DNA of 26,666 bases from DATHBP01 sp035296085 (GTDB lineage Bacteria > Actinomycetota > Actinomycetes > Propionibacteriales > Nocardioidaceae). The position numbers and the translations under genes were made by a program. Below are positions 7,654 to 15,843 of this stretch, piece by piece; the stretch's first letter is position 1, and every line of letters begins with the position of its first letter. The notes under the pieces were generated by a model. It did no database searches and had not been told where the DNA came from. It saw nothing but the letters and a program-made list of their open reading frames with translations. The DNA lies in contig DATHBP010000249.1 in assembly GCA_035296085.1 (NCBI GenBank), positions 1 to 26,666 of the forward strand, read 5' to 3'.

Positions 7654-7708
7654 CGCCCGTCCGCCACCGCGGTCCCACGGCGACGACAACACCAGCGAGG
7701 TAACCACG

Positions 7709-8806
7709 ATGGCCGATGAGCGAGGCCTGTCGATCTTCGACTCGACCCCCGAGCGTGCCCCCTTCCCGGTCACCCGTCGCGGCGGCTACGACCGCGCTGC
7801 AGTAGACGCCTACCTCGCCGACGCAGAGTCCGAGCGTGTAGACACCGCACGCCGGCTCCGCGAGCTGGAGGACGAGCTCAGTTCCCTGCGCGAGCGCCTC
7901 GCGGAGATCGACGAGCCGACGTACGCGGGCCTGGGCGGCAGGGCTGCCGAGCTGCTCCGGCTCGCCGAGGAGCAGGCCGACGCGATGCAGGAGGCAGCCA
8001 CCCGCGAGGCCGACGACATCAGCGCCCGGGCGGCTGCGGAGGCCGCTGCCGTGCGGGCGGACGCACAGCGCGATGCCGAGCAGACCCGGCTCAGCGTGAT
8101 GCAAGAGCTCGAGCAACGACGTGTGTCGGCGCTCGCGCACGTCCAGCAGCTGCGAGCGCACGCCGAGCACGAGGCCAGCGCTTTGGTTGCCGGCGCCCAG
8201 CGTGAGGCCGCGCAGCTGCGGCTCGCCGCGGAGCACGAGTCCACCACGCTTCGCACGACAGCGACCCGGGAAGCCGAGCAAGCCCGGGCCGCGGCTGACC
8301 GGGAGGTCACCGAGGTACGCCGGACGCTGGCCGCCGAGCGCGAGCGCCTAGCCCACGGGACCGCCCAGGGCCATGCTGCCGCGATGGAGCAGACGCGCCA
8401 GCTCATCGCGGAGTCCGAGGCACGGGTCAACGCCGCCAGTCAGCAGGCACAGGCGGCAATGGCGGCGTCCCAGCAACACCGTGAGGAAGCAAAGCTCGAC
8501 GCGGAGCGGCTGAGCGCCGCAGCCCGGGCCCAGGCCGAGCAGATCGTCTCGGCCGCGCGCACGCATGCCGAGCAGCTGGTCGCACAGGGACGTGCCGAGG
8601 CCAGCCGGACGGTTGCCACGGCGCGCCAGCAGCTCGAGCAGCTCAAGAGCCGCCGGGACGGCATCGTCGCCCAGCTCGCGTCGCTGCGCGACGTGGTCGC
8701 TTCGTTCGCGCCGGAATCCACGGTGAGCGGCGACGGTGGTGCCACCGTGCGGCCGGACGCCCCGGTGCCAGCCGAGGAAAACGTGGCCGAGCGAGCGAGT
8801 CGCTAG
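7709..8806 (+). CDS. Scy/FilP-like coiled-coil polarity protein
   Basis: The 365-residue protein begins with a short DivIVA-like segment (F-P-V-T-R-R-G-G-Y-D at about 18-27, then A-V-D-A-Y-L-A). It continues almost entirely as alanine/glutamate/arginine-rich coiled coil from about residue 35 to 330, with a loose charged C-terminus. Proteins of this design (FilP, Scy and DivIVA of Streptomyces) assemble cytoplasmic filaments or scaffolds that mark cell poles and hyphal tips. Some annotations call them cellulose-binding proteins, which is misleading. At 365 residues it is nearer to FilP than to the much longer Scy. From memory, Streptomyces also places such genes beside the epimerase gene; here ccr lies between. 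The ATG has a GAGG about 10 bases upstream. A permease gene follows after 31 bp. Confidence 0.78.
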   Translation: MADERGLSIFDSTPERAPFPVTRRGGYDRAAVDAYLADAESERVDTARRLRELEDELSSLRERLAEIDEPTYAGLGGRAAELLRLAEEQADAMQEAATREADDISARAAAEAAAVRADAQRDAEQTRLSVMQELEQRRVSALAHVQQLRAHAEHEASALVAGAQREAAQLRLAAEHESTTLRTTATREAEQARAAADREVTEVRRTLAAERERLAHGTAQGHAAAMEQTRQLIAESEARVNAASQQAQAAMAASQQHREEAKLDAERLSAAARAQAEQIVSAARTHAEQLVAQGRAEASRTVATARQQLEQLKSRRDGIVAQLASLRDVVASFAPESTVSGDGGATVRPDAPVPAEENVAERASR

Positions 8807-8837
8807 TGCCCCGCCCGGCAACCGCTCGGCCCGGTCG

Positions 8838-10229
8838 ATGACCGAGCGCGCGGGCGACGGCACGCCGGGCCACGTGGCGGCGACGGCGCAGGACGGGCCG
8901 GCCGACGTCGTGGAGCACATCGCCGAGGCCCTCGATGAAGCCCACGAAGCGTCCGAGGACGCCCACAAGGCCACCGTTGAGGCGCAGGAGGCCAGCCAGG
9001 AGGCTCACTCGGCAGCCGACGAAGCGCATCAGGCGGCCGGCGAAGCACACCAGGCCGCCGGCGCGGCCCAGGGAACCGCTGAGAGCCTCGCGGTCGCTGC
9101 GCAGGCCCCCGGCGACCAACCGGCGGATATGGCCGAGGAACTGCTACGCGACTACGAGCCCACGCGCGGACAGCACCCGTACGGACGACCCGGCCGTCCC
9201 ATGGCCAAGCACTCGCCGTTCTACCTGGGGTTCTGGGGCGGCCTCGGGGTCCTCGTCGCTGTCGCCTTGGCGAACGTCGTAACCAATGCGCGTTCGGTGC
9301 TCGTGCTCGTCGTGGTGGCAGCGTTCCTCGCCGTCGGGCTCAACCCGGCGGTCGAGCTGCTGATCCGCCGGGGTGTCAAACGAGCATGGGCGGTGCTGGT
9401 CGTCTCGTTGTGCCTGATCGTCTTGATGACCCTGTTCGCCATCGAGGTCATCCCGGTCATGACCGACCAGATCACCGCCATCAGCGCTCGAGCCCCCGAG
9501 TGGATGGACCAGCTCCGTCGCAACGAGACGATCGCCGACCTCAACCGGCGCTATGGCGTGCTCGACCGGGTCGAGGCCCAGTTCGAGAGTGGCGCGGTCG
9601 CCGACCAGGCCTTCGGCGGGATCATCGGTGTCGGCAAGGTCGTGCTCAGCGCAGTGTTCAGCGCGCTCATCGTGTTCGTTCTCACGCTGTACTTCCTTGC
9701 CAGCCTGCCGCAGGCCAAGCGGGCTTGCTACCGGCTGGTCCCTGCCTCCCGCCGCGAGCGTGTCTCACTGCTCGGCGACGAGGTCTTGTCGCGGGTGGGC
9801 GGCTACGTCGCCGGTGCGTTCATCGTCGCGACGATCGCGGGGCTGTCCGCGATGGCTTTCTGCATGGCCATCGGGCTGGGTGAGTACGCGATCGCGCTCG
9901 GCATGGTGGTCGCCGTAACCGACTTCATTCCGCTAGTGGGCGCGACCATCGGCGCAACCGTTGTCACCGCGATCGGCTTCGTCACCTCGCCCGGCATCGG
10001 GGTCGCCTGCCTGGTGTTCTTCCTGGTCTACCAGCAGCTCGAGAACTACGTGATCTACCCCCGGGTCATGAGCAGCTCGGTCGACGTGCCTGGGGGGGTC
10101 ACGGTCATCGCGGCACTTCTCGGTGGCGCCCTGCTCGGCATCGTTGGGGCACTGCTCGCCGTCCCCTTGGCAGCCGCCCTGCTACTGATCACCCGAGAAG
10201 TCGTCGCACGTCGCCAAGACGCTGTCTAA
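8838..10229 (+). CDS. AI-2E family (PerM-like) permease with N-terminal heptad domain
   Basis: From the ATG at 8838 the protein has 463 residues. The first 125 are cytoplasmic-looking and contain seven alanine heptads (residues 34-82). After this come about seven to eight hydrophobic helices starting near residue 130. They include the family's soluble loop after the third helix (about 205-255) and the late motifs D-F-I-P-L-V-G and Q-Q-L-E-N-Y-V-I-Y-P-R. This is the AI-2E exporter/PerM/Na+-H+ antiporter family, whose substrates differ widely; no substrate can be assigned. A longer frame is open to 8736, but it would overlap the preceding coiled-coil gene by 71 bp and has a non-family N-terminus, so I prefer 8838. 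The start lacks a clear ribosome binding site. Its stop overlaps the convergent hydrolase gene by 4 bp. Confidence 0.85.
   Translation: MTERAGDGTPGHVAATAQDGPADVVEHIAEALDEAHEASEDAHKATVEAQEASQEAHSAADEAHQAAGEAHQAAGAAQGTAESLAVAAQAPGDQPADMAEELLRDYEPTRGQHPYGRPGRPMAKHSPFYLGFWGGLGVLVAVALANVVTNARSVLVLVVVAAFLAVGLNPAVELLIRRGVKRAWAVLVVSLCLIVLMTLFAIEVIPVMTDQITAISARAPEWMDQLRRNETIADLNRRYGVLDRVEAQFESGAVADQAFGGIIGVGKVVLSAVFSALIVFVLTLYFLASLPQAKRACYRLVPASRRERVSLLGDEVLSRVGGYVAGAFIVATIAGLSAMAFCMAIGLGEYAIALGMVVAVTDFIPLVGATIGATVVTAIGFVTSPGIGVACLVFFLVYQQLENYVIYPRVMSSSVDVPGGVTVIAALLGGALLGIVGALLAVPLAAALLLITREVVARRQDAV
8937..9083 (+). repeat. Seven 21-bp units encoding alanine heptads
   Basis: The segment codes for seven consecutive 7-residue units of the form E-A-H/Q-x-A-x-x. 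Alanines alternate at spacings of 3 and 4, that is at both hydrophobic-core positions. The last two full units encode the identical peptide E-A-H-Q-A-A-G but differ at three synonymous third positions, so the protein repeat has been kept while the DNA drifted. Confidence 0.8.
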
Positions 10230-11005
10230 GCGTCCGGCGCCTGCACACGCTCTAGGCGTCGCTGGGCGTACGCCATGCCGTCGGCGCACTCCATGGGTCC
10301 GTCCCACGTGCGGGGCAGTGGGACCTGCACCGCGGGAGCGATCCGGGCGACGATCTCGTCGAGCACGCGTTCGGCGTCCCCCACCCATAGGTGCTGGGCG
10401 CCGGCTACCCCGACCACCTCTGCCGACGGCACCCGGGCGAAGCGCCGGCGGGCGGCGTCGGGTCGTAGGTAGTCGTCGCGCTCGGGTACGACGGCGAGCA
10501 GCGGCTTGCCGGAGGCGGCCCAGGAGTCGAGGTGCTCGTCACGTGCGTAGCGCAGCGGCGGTGACAGCAGGACGGCACCGCGCACACTGGGATCGCAGCC
10601 GTACATCAGCGCCAGGTCGCTGCCGAACGACCAGCCCACCAGCCAGATGTCCGGCAGGTCGCTGAACTCGGCGTACTCGATGGCAGCAGCGACGTCGTGG
10701 CGCTCTCCGCGGGCGGAATCGAAGCTCCCGTCGCTGGTCCCCTGCAGGCTCGCGGTACCCCTGGTGTTGAAGCGCAGCACCGCGAGGCCGGCCAGCGCCG
10801 GGAGCCGGTAGGAAGCCTTGCGGAACAGGTGGCTGTCCATCATGCCGCCGTGGGTCGGGAGCGGGTGCAGGCAGACCATCGTCGCAACCGGCGCGGTGTC
10901 CAGCGGCTGCGCCAGCTCGGCGACCAGGGACAGCCCGTCTGCGGTCTCCAGCGTCAGCGCCTCGCGGCGAGCCGGCAGGATGGAGATGGCGCGAATCGTG
11001 GCCAC
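10226..11005 (-). CDS. Alpha/beta hydrolase (dienelactone-hydrolase-like)
   Basis: The 259-residue protein has the alpha/beta-hydrolase nucleophile elbow G-W-S-F-G with Ser126, an acid in P-E-R-D-D at about 177-178 and His205 in G-A-Q-H-L-W, a complete triad. The H-P-L-P-T-H-G-G stretch at about 47-54 supplies the oxyanion-hole region, and R-F-N-T-R-G-T resembles short-chain acylesterase/dienelactone-hydrolase-like proteins. No lid or signal peptide is evident, so it is probably cytosolic. The substrate is unknown; an acyl-CoA or acyl-ester role would fit the neighbourhood but is not shown. The GTG start lies 9 bp after the stop of the small Cys/His protein, making it the last gene of a three-gene unit. 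Its TAG shares 3 bases with the stop of the convergent permease. Confidence 0.8.
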   Translation of the reverse strand: MATIRAISILPARREALTLETADGLSLVAELAQPLDTAPVATMVCLHPLPTHGGMMDSHLFRKASYRLPALAGLAVLRFNTRGTASLQGTSDGSFDSARGERHDVAAAIEYAEFSDLPDIWLVGWSFGSDLALMYGCDPSVRGAVLLSPPLRYARDEHLDSWAASGKPLLAVVPERDDYLRPDAARRRFARVPSAEVVGVAGAQHLWVGDAERVLDEIVARIAPAVQVPLPRTWDGPMECADGMAYAQRRLERVQAPDA

Positions 11006-11014
11006 GGTGACCGG

Positions 11015-11317
11015 CTACCGGGCCGGGCGGCGGCCGCGGGCGCGCCAACAGCCGGTGTGCCAGTGCCGGCGCTCGTCCAGGCTGGCGTCGGGGGCGAGTG
11101 CGTCGTGTGCCGGCCAGGCGACCACGTGCGGCGTAGCCATCGGGATGAGCTGCTGGCAGCCCGGGCAGCGGTAGGGCTTCGTGGCGGCCGATCCGGTGAC
11201 CTGGCGGACCACCCACTCGCCGTCCGGCCAGTCCTCCACCTGCTGGTGACCGCCGCTGAGCGGACGAGGATCGGGCGCTTTCGCGGACCGACGCCGAGAC
11301 TGCCGTCGTCGTGACAT
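11015..11317 (-). CDS. Small Cys/His-rich putative zinc-binding protein
   Basis: The 100-residue protein starts and ends with arginine-rich segments. Its centre carries C-P-G-C (Cys51, Cys54), His64, His71 and a closing H-W-H-T-G-C (His85, His87, Cys90), which looks like a single zinc-binding site. Similar actinobacterial proteins are, as I recall, often misnamed ATP/GTP-binding; no nucleotide-binding motif is visible. The arginine-rich ends could contact nucleic acid. It lies 21 bp after the double-domain dehydrogenase stop and 9 bp before the hydrolase start, so all three are probably cotranscribed. The function is not known to me. Confidence 0.7.
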   Translation of the reverse strand: MSRRRQSRRRSAKAPDPRPLSGGHQQVEDWPDGEWVVRQVTGSAATKPYRCPGCQQLIPMATPHVVAWPAHDALAPDASLDERRHWHTGCWRARGRRPAR

Positions 11318-11338
11318 GGGCTCTGTGTCTCGGTGCCG

Positions 11339-13123
11339 CTAGGCCGTGGAGTAGTCGCGAAAGCCGCGGCCGGTCTTGCGCCCGACGTATCCAGCGGTCA
11401 CCAGGTGCTCGAGCAGCGGGGCGGGCGCGAACCCAGGCTCGCGGAACTCGAGGTACAACGTGCGCTGGATCGCCAGCGACACGTCGTTGCCGATGACGTC
11501 GAGCAGCTCGAAGGGGCCCATCGGCAACCGGCAGCCCTCGCGCATCGCCGTGTCGATGTCGTCGGCGCTGGCGTAATGCGCCTCCAGCATCTTGACGGCG
11601 TCGTTGAGATAGGGGAAAAGCAGCGCGTTGACGATGAACCCGGCCCGGTCGCCACACGACACCGGGTGCTTGCCCATCGACAGGCACAGCGCGCGCACCG
11701 TCTCGGCGACGTCCTCTGCGGTTGACACGGTGGAGACAACCTCGACGAGCTCCATCACCGGCGCGGGGTTGAAGAAGTGCATGCCCACCACGTCGGTCGG
11801 CCGCTTGGTGACCGACGCGCAGGCGATGATCGGCAGCGACGAGGTGGTCGTAGCCAAGATGGCGCCGGGCTTGCAGATCTCGTCGAGGTTCTCGAACAGC
11901 GCACGCTTGTGGTCGAGATCCTCGGTGATCGCCTCGACGACGATGTCGACGTCGGCGAGGTCCTCCAACCGCGTCGTGTGCAGGATTCGCCCGAGCGCAG
12001 CCGCCAGCGCGGGCTCCTGCAGCTTGCCCCGTTGCACCGCCTTGAGCATCGACCGGGACACGCCCTCGCGGACCTCGTCGGCGCGGGCCTGGGTGCGCGC
12101 GACCGAGACCACGTCGTAGCCGGCGCGGGCGAAGACCTCAACGATGCCGATGCCCATTGTCCCGGCGCCGACGACGCCCACTCGGGTGATGTCGCGGCGC
12201 AGCGTATGCGCTGCCGGCACGGCGGCCGGCGTCTCGGCGTCGTCGACGACTCCTGGCGAGTCGGGCGCTTCGTAGGTGTAGAAGCCGCGCCCGGACTTAC
12301 GGCCGAGCAGACCGGCAGTGACCATCTGCTTCAGGATCGGCGCCGGAGCGTGCAGACGGTTGCGACCCTGCCGGTACATCGTGTCCAAGATCTCGTACGC
12401 CGTGTCGAGCCCGATGAGGTCGAGCAGCGCCAGCGGGCCCATCGGGTAGCCGGCGCCAAGCCGCATCGCTGCGTCGATGTCTTCGCGGGAGGCGTAGCGG
12501 TTCTCATACATCGACACCGCGTGGTTGAGATAGCCGAACAGCAGTGCGTTGGCAATGAACCCCGCCTTGTCGCCGATCACGACCGGGTTCTTCCCAAGCC
12601 GGCGAGCGAGAGCCTGTACGTCGGCGACGACGTCGGGCTCGGTGACCACGGTGCTGACGACCTCGACGAACTCCTGCACTGGGGCGGGGTTGAAGAAGTG
12701 CATGCCCACCACCCGGCGCGGCTCGGACGTCGCCGCCGAGATCGCCGTCACCGACAGCGAGGACGTGTTGGTGGCCAGTACGGCGTCGGGCCGGACGATC
12801 TCGTCGAGCTGGCGGAACACCTTCTGCTTCACATCGAGGTGCTCGACGACGGCCTCGATGACCAGGTCGCAGTCAGCCACGCCGTCCAGTGCGGTTGTGA
12901 ACGTGATGCGGTCGACCAGCTGGTGCTGCTCCTCGGCGCTGAGCTTGCCGCGCTTGACTGCCCGGGCGGTCGAGTGCTCGAGGTGCTGCCTGCCGCGCTC
13001 GAGCTGCTCCTCGGTCTGCTCCACGCCGACCACGGCGAAGCCGTTGCGGGCGAAGACCTCGGCGATGCCGGCGCCCATCGTGCCCAGCCCGATCACGCCG
13101 ATGGTGGAGAACGTCCGAGACAT
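11339..13123 (-). CDS. Double-domain 3-hydroxyacyl-CoA (3-hydroxybutyryl-CoA) dehydrogenase
   Basis: The protein is two complete 3-hydroxyacyl-CoA dehydrogenases in tandem. Counting from a GTG one codon upstream (13126), domain 1 has the NAD loop G-L-G-T-M-G-A-G at 13-20 and catalytic His143, Glu155 and Asn193. Domain 2 begins at about 315, with G-A-G-T-M-G-I-G at 320-327 and His450, Glu462 and Asn500. Both also keep the serine-rich T-S-S-L. The two domains differ widely and are joined by a 25-residue linker (about 288-312). They oxidise or reduce 3-hydroxyacyl-CoA with NAD(P); the short-chain substrate is suggested by the adjacent C4 genes. I chose the ATG at 13121-13123 because a -10-like hexamer lies 6 bp upstream; the GTG at 13124-13126 is the alternative. 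No hydratase domain is present, so it is not a FadB multifunctional enzyme. Confidence 0.9.
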   Translation of the reverse strand: MSRTFSTIGVIGLGTMGAGIAEVFARNGFAVVGVEQTEEQLERGRQHLEHSTARAVKRGKLSAEEQHQLVDRITFTTALDGVADCDLVIEAVVEHLDVKQKVFRQLDEIVRPDAVLATNTSSLSVTAISAATSEPRRVVGMHFFNPAPVQEFVEVVSTVVTEPDVVADVQALARRLGKNPVVIGDKAGFIANALLFGYLNHAVSMYENRYASREDIDAAMRLGAGYPMGPLALLDLIGLDTAYEILDTMYRQGRNRLHAPAPILKQMVTAGLLGRKSGRGFYTYEAPDSPGVVDDAETPAAVPAAHTLRRDITRVGVVGAGTMGIGIVEVFARAGYDVVSVARTQARADEVREGVSRSMLKAVQRGKLQEPALAAALGRILHTTRLEDLADVDIVVEAITEDLDHKRALFENLDEICKPGAILATTTSSLPIIACASVTKRPTDVVGMHFFNPAPVMELVEVVSTVSTAEDVAETVRALCLSMGKHPVSCGDRAGFIVNALLFPYLNDAVKMLEAHYASADDIDTAMREGCRLPMGPFELLDVIGNDVSLAIQRTLYLEFREPGFAPAPLLEHLVTAGYVGRKTGRGFRDYSTA

Positions 13124-13129
13124 CACGCC

Positions 13130-13135
13130 AGGTTA
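13130..13135 (-). promoter_or_regulatory. -10 element of the double-domain dehydrogenase gene
   Basis: The minus strand has TAACCT, then 6 bp, then the ATG at 13123. The hexamer overlaps by two bases the candidate -10 of the divergent nucS gene. The layout predicts a leaderless mRNA. Confidence 0.5.
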
Positions 13136-13139
13136 GCCT
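13134..13139 (+). promoter_or_regulatory. -10 element of nucS
   Basis: The plus strand has TAGCCT, then 8 bp, then the nucS GTG. No ribosome binding site is present between them. It lies inside the 5' sequence of the divergent dehydrogenase, so any -35 contact would fall in that coding region. Confidence 0.45.
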
Positions 13140-13147
13140 TCGATGCC

Positions 13148-13819
13148 GTGCGCCTCGTGATTGCCCGCTGCCAGGTCGACTACGCCGGCCGGCTCACCGC
13201 GCACCTGGCGATGGCGCTGCGCCTCATCGTCGTCAAGGCCGACGGGTCGGTGTCCATCCACAGCGACGACCGTGCGTACAAGCCGCTGAACTGGATGAGT
13301 CCTCCGTGCACGTTCACCGAGGCTGACGAGGACGGTGCCCGGGTGTGGACGGTGGCCGGACGCGACGGCGACACGCTGCGGATCACGATCGAGGAGGTGG
13401 TCCACGACTCGGCACACGAGCTGGGCGCGGAGCCGGGCCTGCGCAAGGACGGCGTCGAGGCGCACCTCCAGCAGCTCCTCGCGGAGCACCCGAGCGCCCT
13501 CGGTCCTGGGTTCGCGGTCGTGCGCCGCGAGTTCCCGACCGCGATCGGCCCGGTCGACCTGCTGTGCCGGGACGACCAGGGGGGCACCGTCGCGGTGGAG
13601 GTGAAGAGGCGCGCGGAGATCGACGGGGTCGAGCAGCTCACCCGCTATCTCGAGCTGCTCAACCGCGACCCGCTGCTGGCGCCGGTCCGCGGGATCCTCG
13701 CTGCGCAGCAGGTCAAGCCGCAAGCCCGCGTGCTGGCGTCGGACCGTGGCATCTCGTGCGTCACCGTCGACTACGACCAGCTGCGTGGGCTGGACGACCC
13801 CAGCGCCCGCCTCTTCTAG
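13148..13819 (+). CDS. nucS: Endonuclease NucS (EndoMS), non-canonical mismatch repair
   Basis: NucS is the mismatch-specific double-strand endonuclease that replaces MutS/MutL in most actinobacteria and some archaea, cutting both strands at G-T, G-G and T-T mismatches. The 223-residue protein has an N-terminal beta-rich DNA-binding domain (about 1-90) and a RecB-like nuclease domain. The nuclease residues are Asp137 (G-P-V-D-L-L), Glu151 and Lys153 (E-V-K) and Gln163 (V-E-Q-L). The C-terminus ends S-A-R-L-F, consistent with a sliding-clamp contact peptide. The GTG at 13148 gives the usual family length; the frame is open far upstream only because it shadows the dehydrogenase gene. It is divergent from that gene with about 24 bp between starts, and its TAG overlaps the convergent ecm TAG. 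Confidence 0.93.
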   Translation: MRLVIARCQVDYAGRLTAHLAMALRLIVVKADGSVSIHSDDRAYKPLNWMSPPCTFTEADEDGARVWTVAGRDGDTLRITIEEVVHDSAHELGAEPGLRKDGVEAHLQQLLAEHPSALGPGFAVVRREFPTAIGPVDLLCRDDQGGTVAVEVKRRAEIDGVEQLTRYLELLNRDPLLAPVRGILAAQQVKPQARVLASDRGISCVTVDYDQLRGLDDPSARLF

Positions 13820-15837
13820 CGTTGCCGCAGCGGCGGCAGCGCGTTCGCGGCCCGGATGACGTCGACGATGCGTGCCATGATCGGGGTGAGCCCGTAGTCC
13901 TTCGGCGTGAAAACTGCAGCCACACCGAGGTCCTGCAACGTCCGCGCATCGGCGGCGGAGACGATGCCCCCGACAACAACGGGAACCTCGGTCAGCCCCT
14001 CGTCGCGCAGCGCGTCCAGCACCTGCGGTACGAGCTCGAGGTGCGACCCGGACAGGATGGAGAGTCCGACGCAGTGCACGTCCTCGGCCACCGCGGCCGC
14101 CACGATCTCGCTCACCGTGAGCCGGATCCCCTGGTAGACCACCTCGAAGCCGGCGTCCCGGGCGCGGACGGCGATCTGCTCGGCGCCGTTGGAGTGCCCG
14201 TCGAGCCCCGGCTTGCCGACGAGCAGCCGTAGCCCTCCGCCGAGCTCCTCGCTGGTGCGCCGGACGTCGTCGCGGACGGCGGCGAGCTCTGCTCCTGCCG
14301 ATGCCGCGGCCCCCGTCGCCCCCGCCCCCGCGCCGAAGGCGCCGACCGCTCCAGCCACACCCGTGGGCGCTCGGTACTCACCGAACACCTCGCGGAGTGC
14401 GCCAGCCCACTCCCCCGTGGTCACTCCCGCGCGAGCGCACTCCAGCGTGGCGTCCATCAGGTTGGTGGTCGACTTCGCGTCCGTACGCAGCCGCGTCAGC
14501 GCGGCGTCGCAGCGTTCGCCGTCGCGCGCCGCCCGCCACGACTGGACTGCGTCCACCGCGGACTGCTCGACGGCCGGGTCGAGAACCTGGACGATGTCGT
14601 CGATGTCGGCGGTCAGCGGCGACGGCTCGGTCTGCGGGAAGCAGTTGACACCCACCACCTTCTCCTCGCCGGACTCGATGCGCGCGCGCCGGGCGGCGTG
14701 CGAGGCGACGAGCTGGGCCTTGAGGTAGCCGGACTCCACTGCGGCCACCGCGCCGCCGAGTGCCTGCACCCGGTCGATCTCGACGCTCGCCTGCACCACC
14801 AGCTCGGCGACCTTGGCCTCGATGACGATGGAGCCGGCGAAGATGTCGTCGTAGTCGAGCAGGTCGGACTCGAACGCCAGCACCTGTTGCATGCGCAGCG
14901 ACCACTGCTGGTCCCACGGCCGGGGCAGCCCCAGCGCCTCGTTCCAGGCGGGCAGCTGCAGCGCCCGCGCCCGGGCGTCCTTCGACAAGGTGACGCCCAG
15001 CATCTCCAGCACGATGCGCTGCACGTTGTTCTCGGGCTGGGCCTCGGTGAGGCCGAGGGAGTTGACCTGCACCCCGTAGCGGAACCGTCGCATCCGCGGG
15101 TCGGTGACGGCGTACCGCTCCTCGGTGATGCGGTCCCACAGCCGGGCGAACGCCCGCATCTTGCAGGTCTCCTCGACGAAGCGCACTCCGGCGTTGACGA
15201 AGAACGACATCCGGCCGACCACCTCGTCGAACCGCTCGGGCGGGACCTGTCCGGAGTCGCGGACGGCGTCGAGCACGGCGATCGCGGTGCACAAGGCGTA
15301 CGCCAGCTCCTGCACCGGCGTCGCGCCGGCTTCCTGCAGGTGGTAGCTGCAGATGTTGACCGGGTTCCAGCGCGGGACGTGGTTGACGGCGTACGCGATC
15401 AGGTCGGTCGTCAGCCGCAGCGAGTGCTCCGGGGGGAAGATGTAGGTGCCCCGGGAGAGGTACTCCTTGAGGATGTCGTTCTGGGTGGTGCCGGACAGCT
15501 GTGCGGGAGCCGCCCCCTGCTCCTCGGCGACCACCTGGTACAGCGCAAGCAGCCACATGGCGGGCGCGTTGATCGTCATCGACGTGTTCATCGCGTCGAG
15601 CGGGATGCCGTCGAAGAGCCGGCGCATCTCCCCCAGGTGCGGGATCGGCACACCGACCTTGCCGACCTCGCCCCGCGCCAGCTCGGCGTCCGGGTCGTAT
15701 CCGGTCTGCGTGGGTAGGTCGAACGCCACCGACAGGCCGGTCTGGCCTTTGGCGAGGTTGCGGCGGTAGAGCGCGTTGGACTCGGTGGCGGAGCTGTGGC
15801 CGGCGTAGGTGCGCATCACCCACGGCTTGTCCCGCAT
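13816..15837 (-). CDS. ecm: Ethylmalonyl-CoA mutase (MeaA)
   Basis: Ecm rearranges (2R)-ethylmalonyl-CoA to (2S)-methylsuccinyl-CoA using adenosylcobalamin. The 673-residue protein joins an acyl-CoA mutase barrel (about 1-500) to a C-terminal B12-binding domain (about 535-665). The cobalt ligand is His548 in D-G-H-S-N-G, followed by S-I-L-S-G-S-H and V-V-G-G-I. The N-terminal R-T-Y-A-G-H-S motif and the retained arginine in Y-L-S-R-G-T match the MeaA/Ecm branch and not methylmalonyl-CoA mutase (R-Q-Y-A-G-F-S) or IcmA. The interdomain linker (about 505-530) is a run of Gly and Ala. The ATG has a -10-like hexamer 6 bp upstream. Its partners Ccr and the epimerase are about 8 kb away in the window. 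Confidence 0.94.
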   Translation of the reverse strand: MRDKPWVMRTYAGHSSATESNALYRRNLAKGQTGLSVAFDLPTQTGYDPDAELARGEVGKVGVPIPHLGEMRRLFDGIPLDAMNTSMTINAPAMWLLALYQVVAEEQGAAPAQLSGTTQNDILKEYLSRGTYIFPPEHSLRLTTDLIAYAVNHVPRWNPVNICSYHLQEAGATPVQELAYALCTAIAVLDAVRDSGQVPPERFDEVVGRMSFFVNAGVRFVEETCKMRAFARLWDRITEERYAVTDPRMRRFRYGVQVNSLGLTEAQPENNVQRIVLEMLGVTLSKDARARALQLPAWNEALGLPRPWDQQWSLRMQQVLAFESDLLDYDDIFAGSIVIEAKVAELVVQASVEIDRVQALGGAVAAVESGYLKAQLVASHAARRARIESGEEKVVGVNCFPQTEPSPLTADIDDIVQVLDPAVEQSAVDAVQSWRAARDGERCDAALTRLRTDAKSTTNLMDATLECARAGVTTGEWAGALREVFGEYRAPTGVAGAVGAFGAGAGATGAAASAGAELAAVRDDVRRTSEELGGGLRLLVGKPGLDGHSNGAEQIAVRARDAGFEVVYQGIRLTVSEIVAAAVAEDVHCVGLSILSGSHLELVPQVLDALRDEGLTEVPVVVGGIVSAADARTLQDLGVAAVFTPKDYGLTPIMARIVDVIRAANALPPLRQR

Positions 15838-15843
15838 GACCGC

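Noticed and set aside
6208..7773. A 521-codon minus-strand frame opposite ccr
   Set aside because: It has no recognisable motif and mirrors ccr codon structure; ccr is unambiguous.
8736..8837. An upstream start for the AI-2E permease
   Set aside because: It would overlap the coiled-coil gene by 71 bp and add a Pro/Arg/Cys-rich stretch that looks like out-of-frame sequence.
11777..13819. A 680-codon open frame on the plus strand covering the double-domain dehydrogenase and nucS
   Set aside because: Only its last 223 codons (from the GTG at 13148) resemble a protein family. The rest is antisense to a clear gene, kept open by GC-rich third positions.
14698..15717. A 339-codon plus-strand frame opposite ecm
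   Set aside because: It is antisense to a well-conserved catalytic domain and has no family resemblance of its own.
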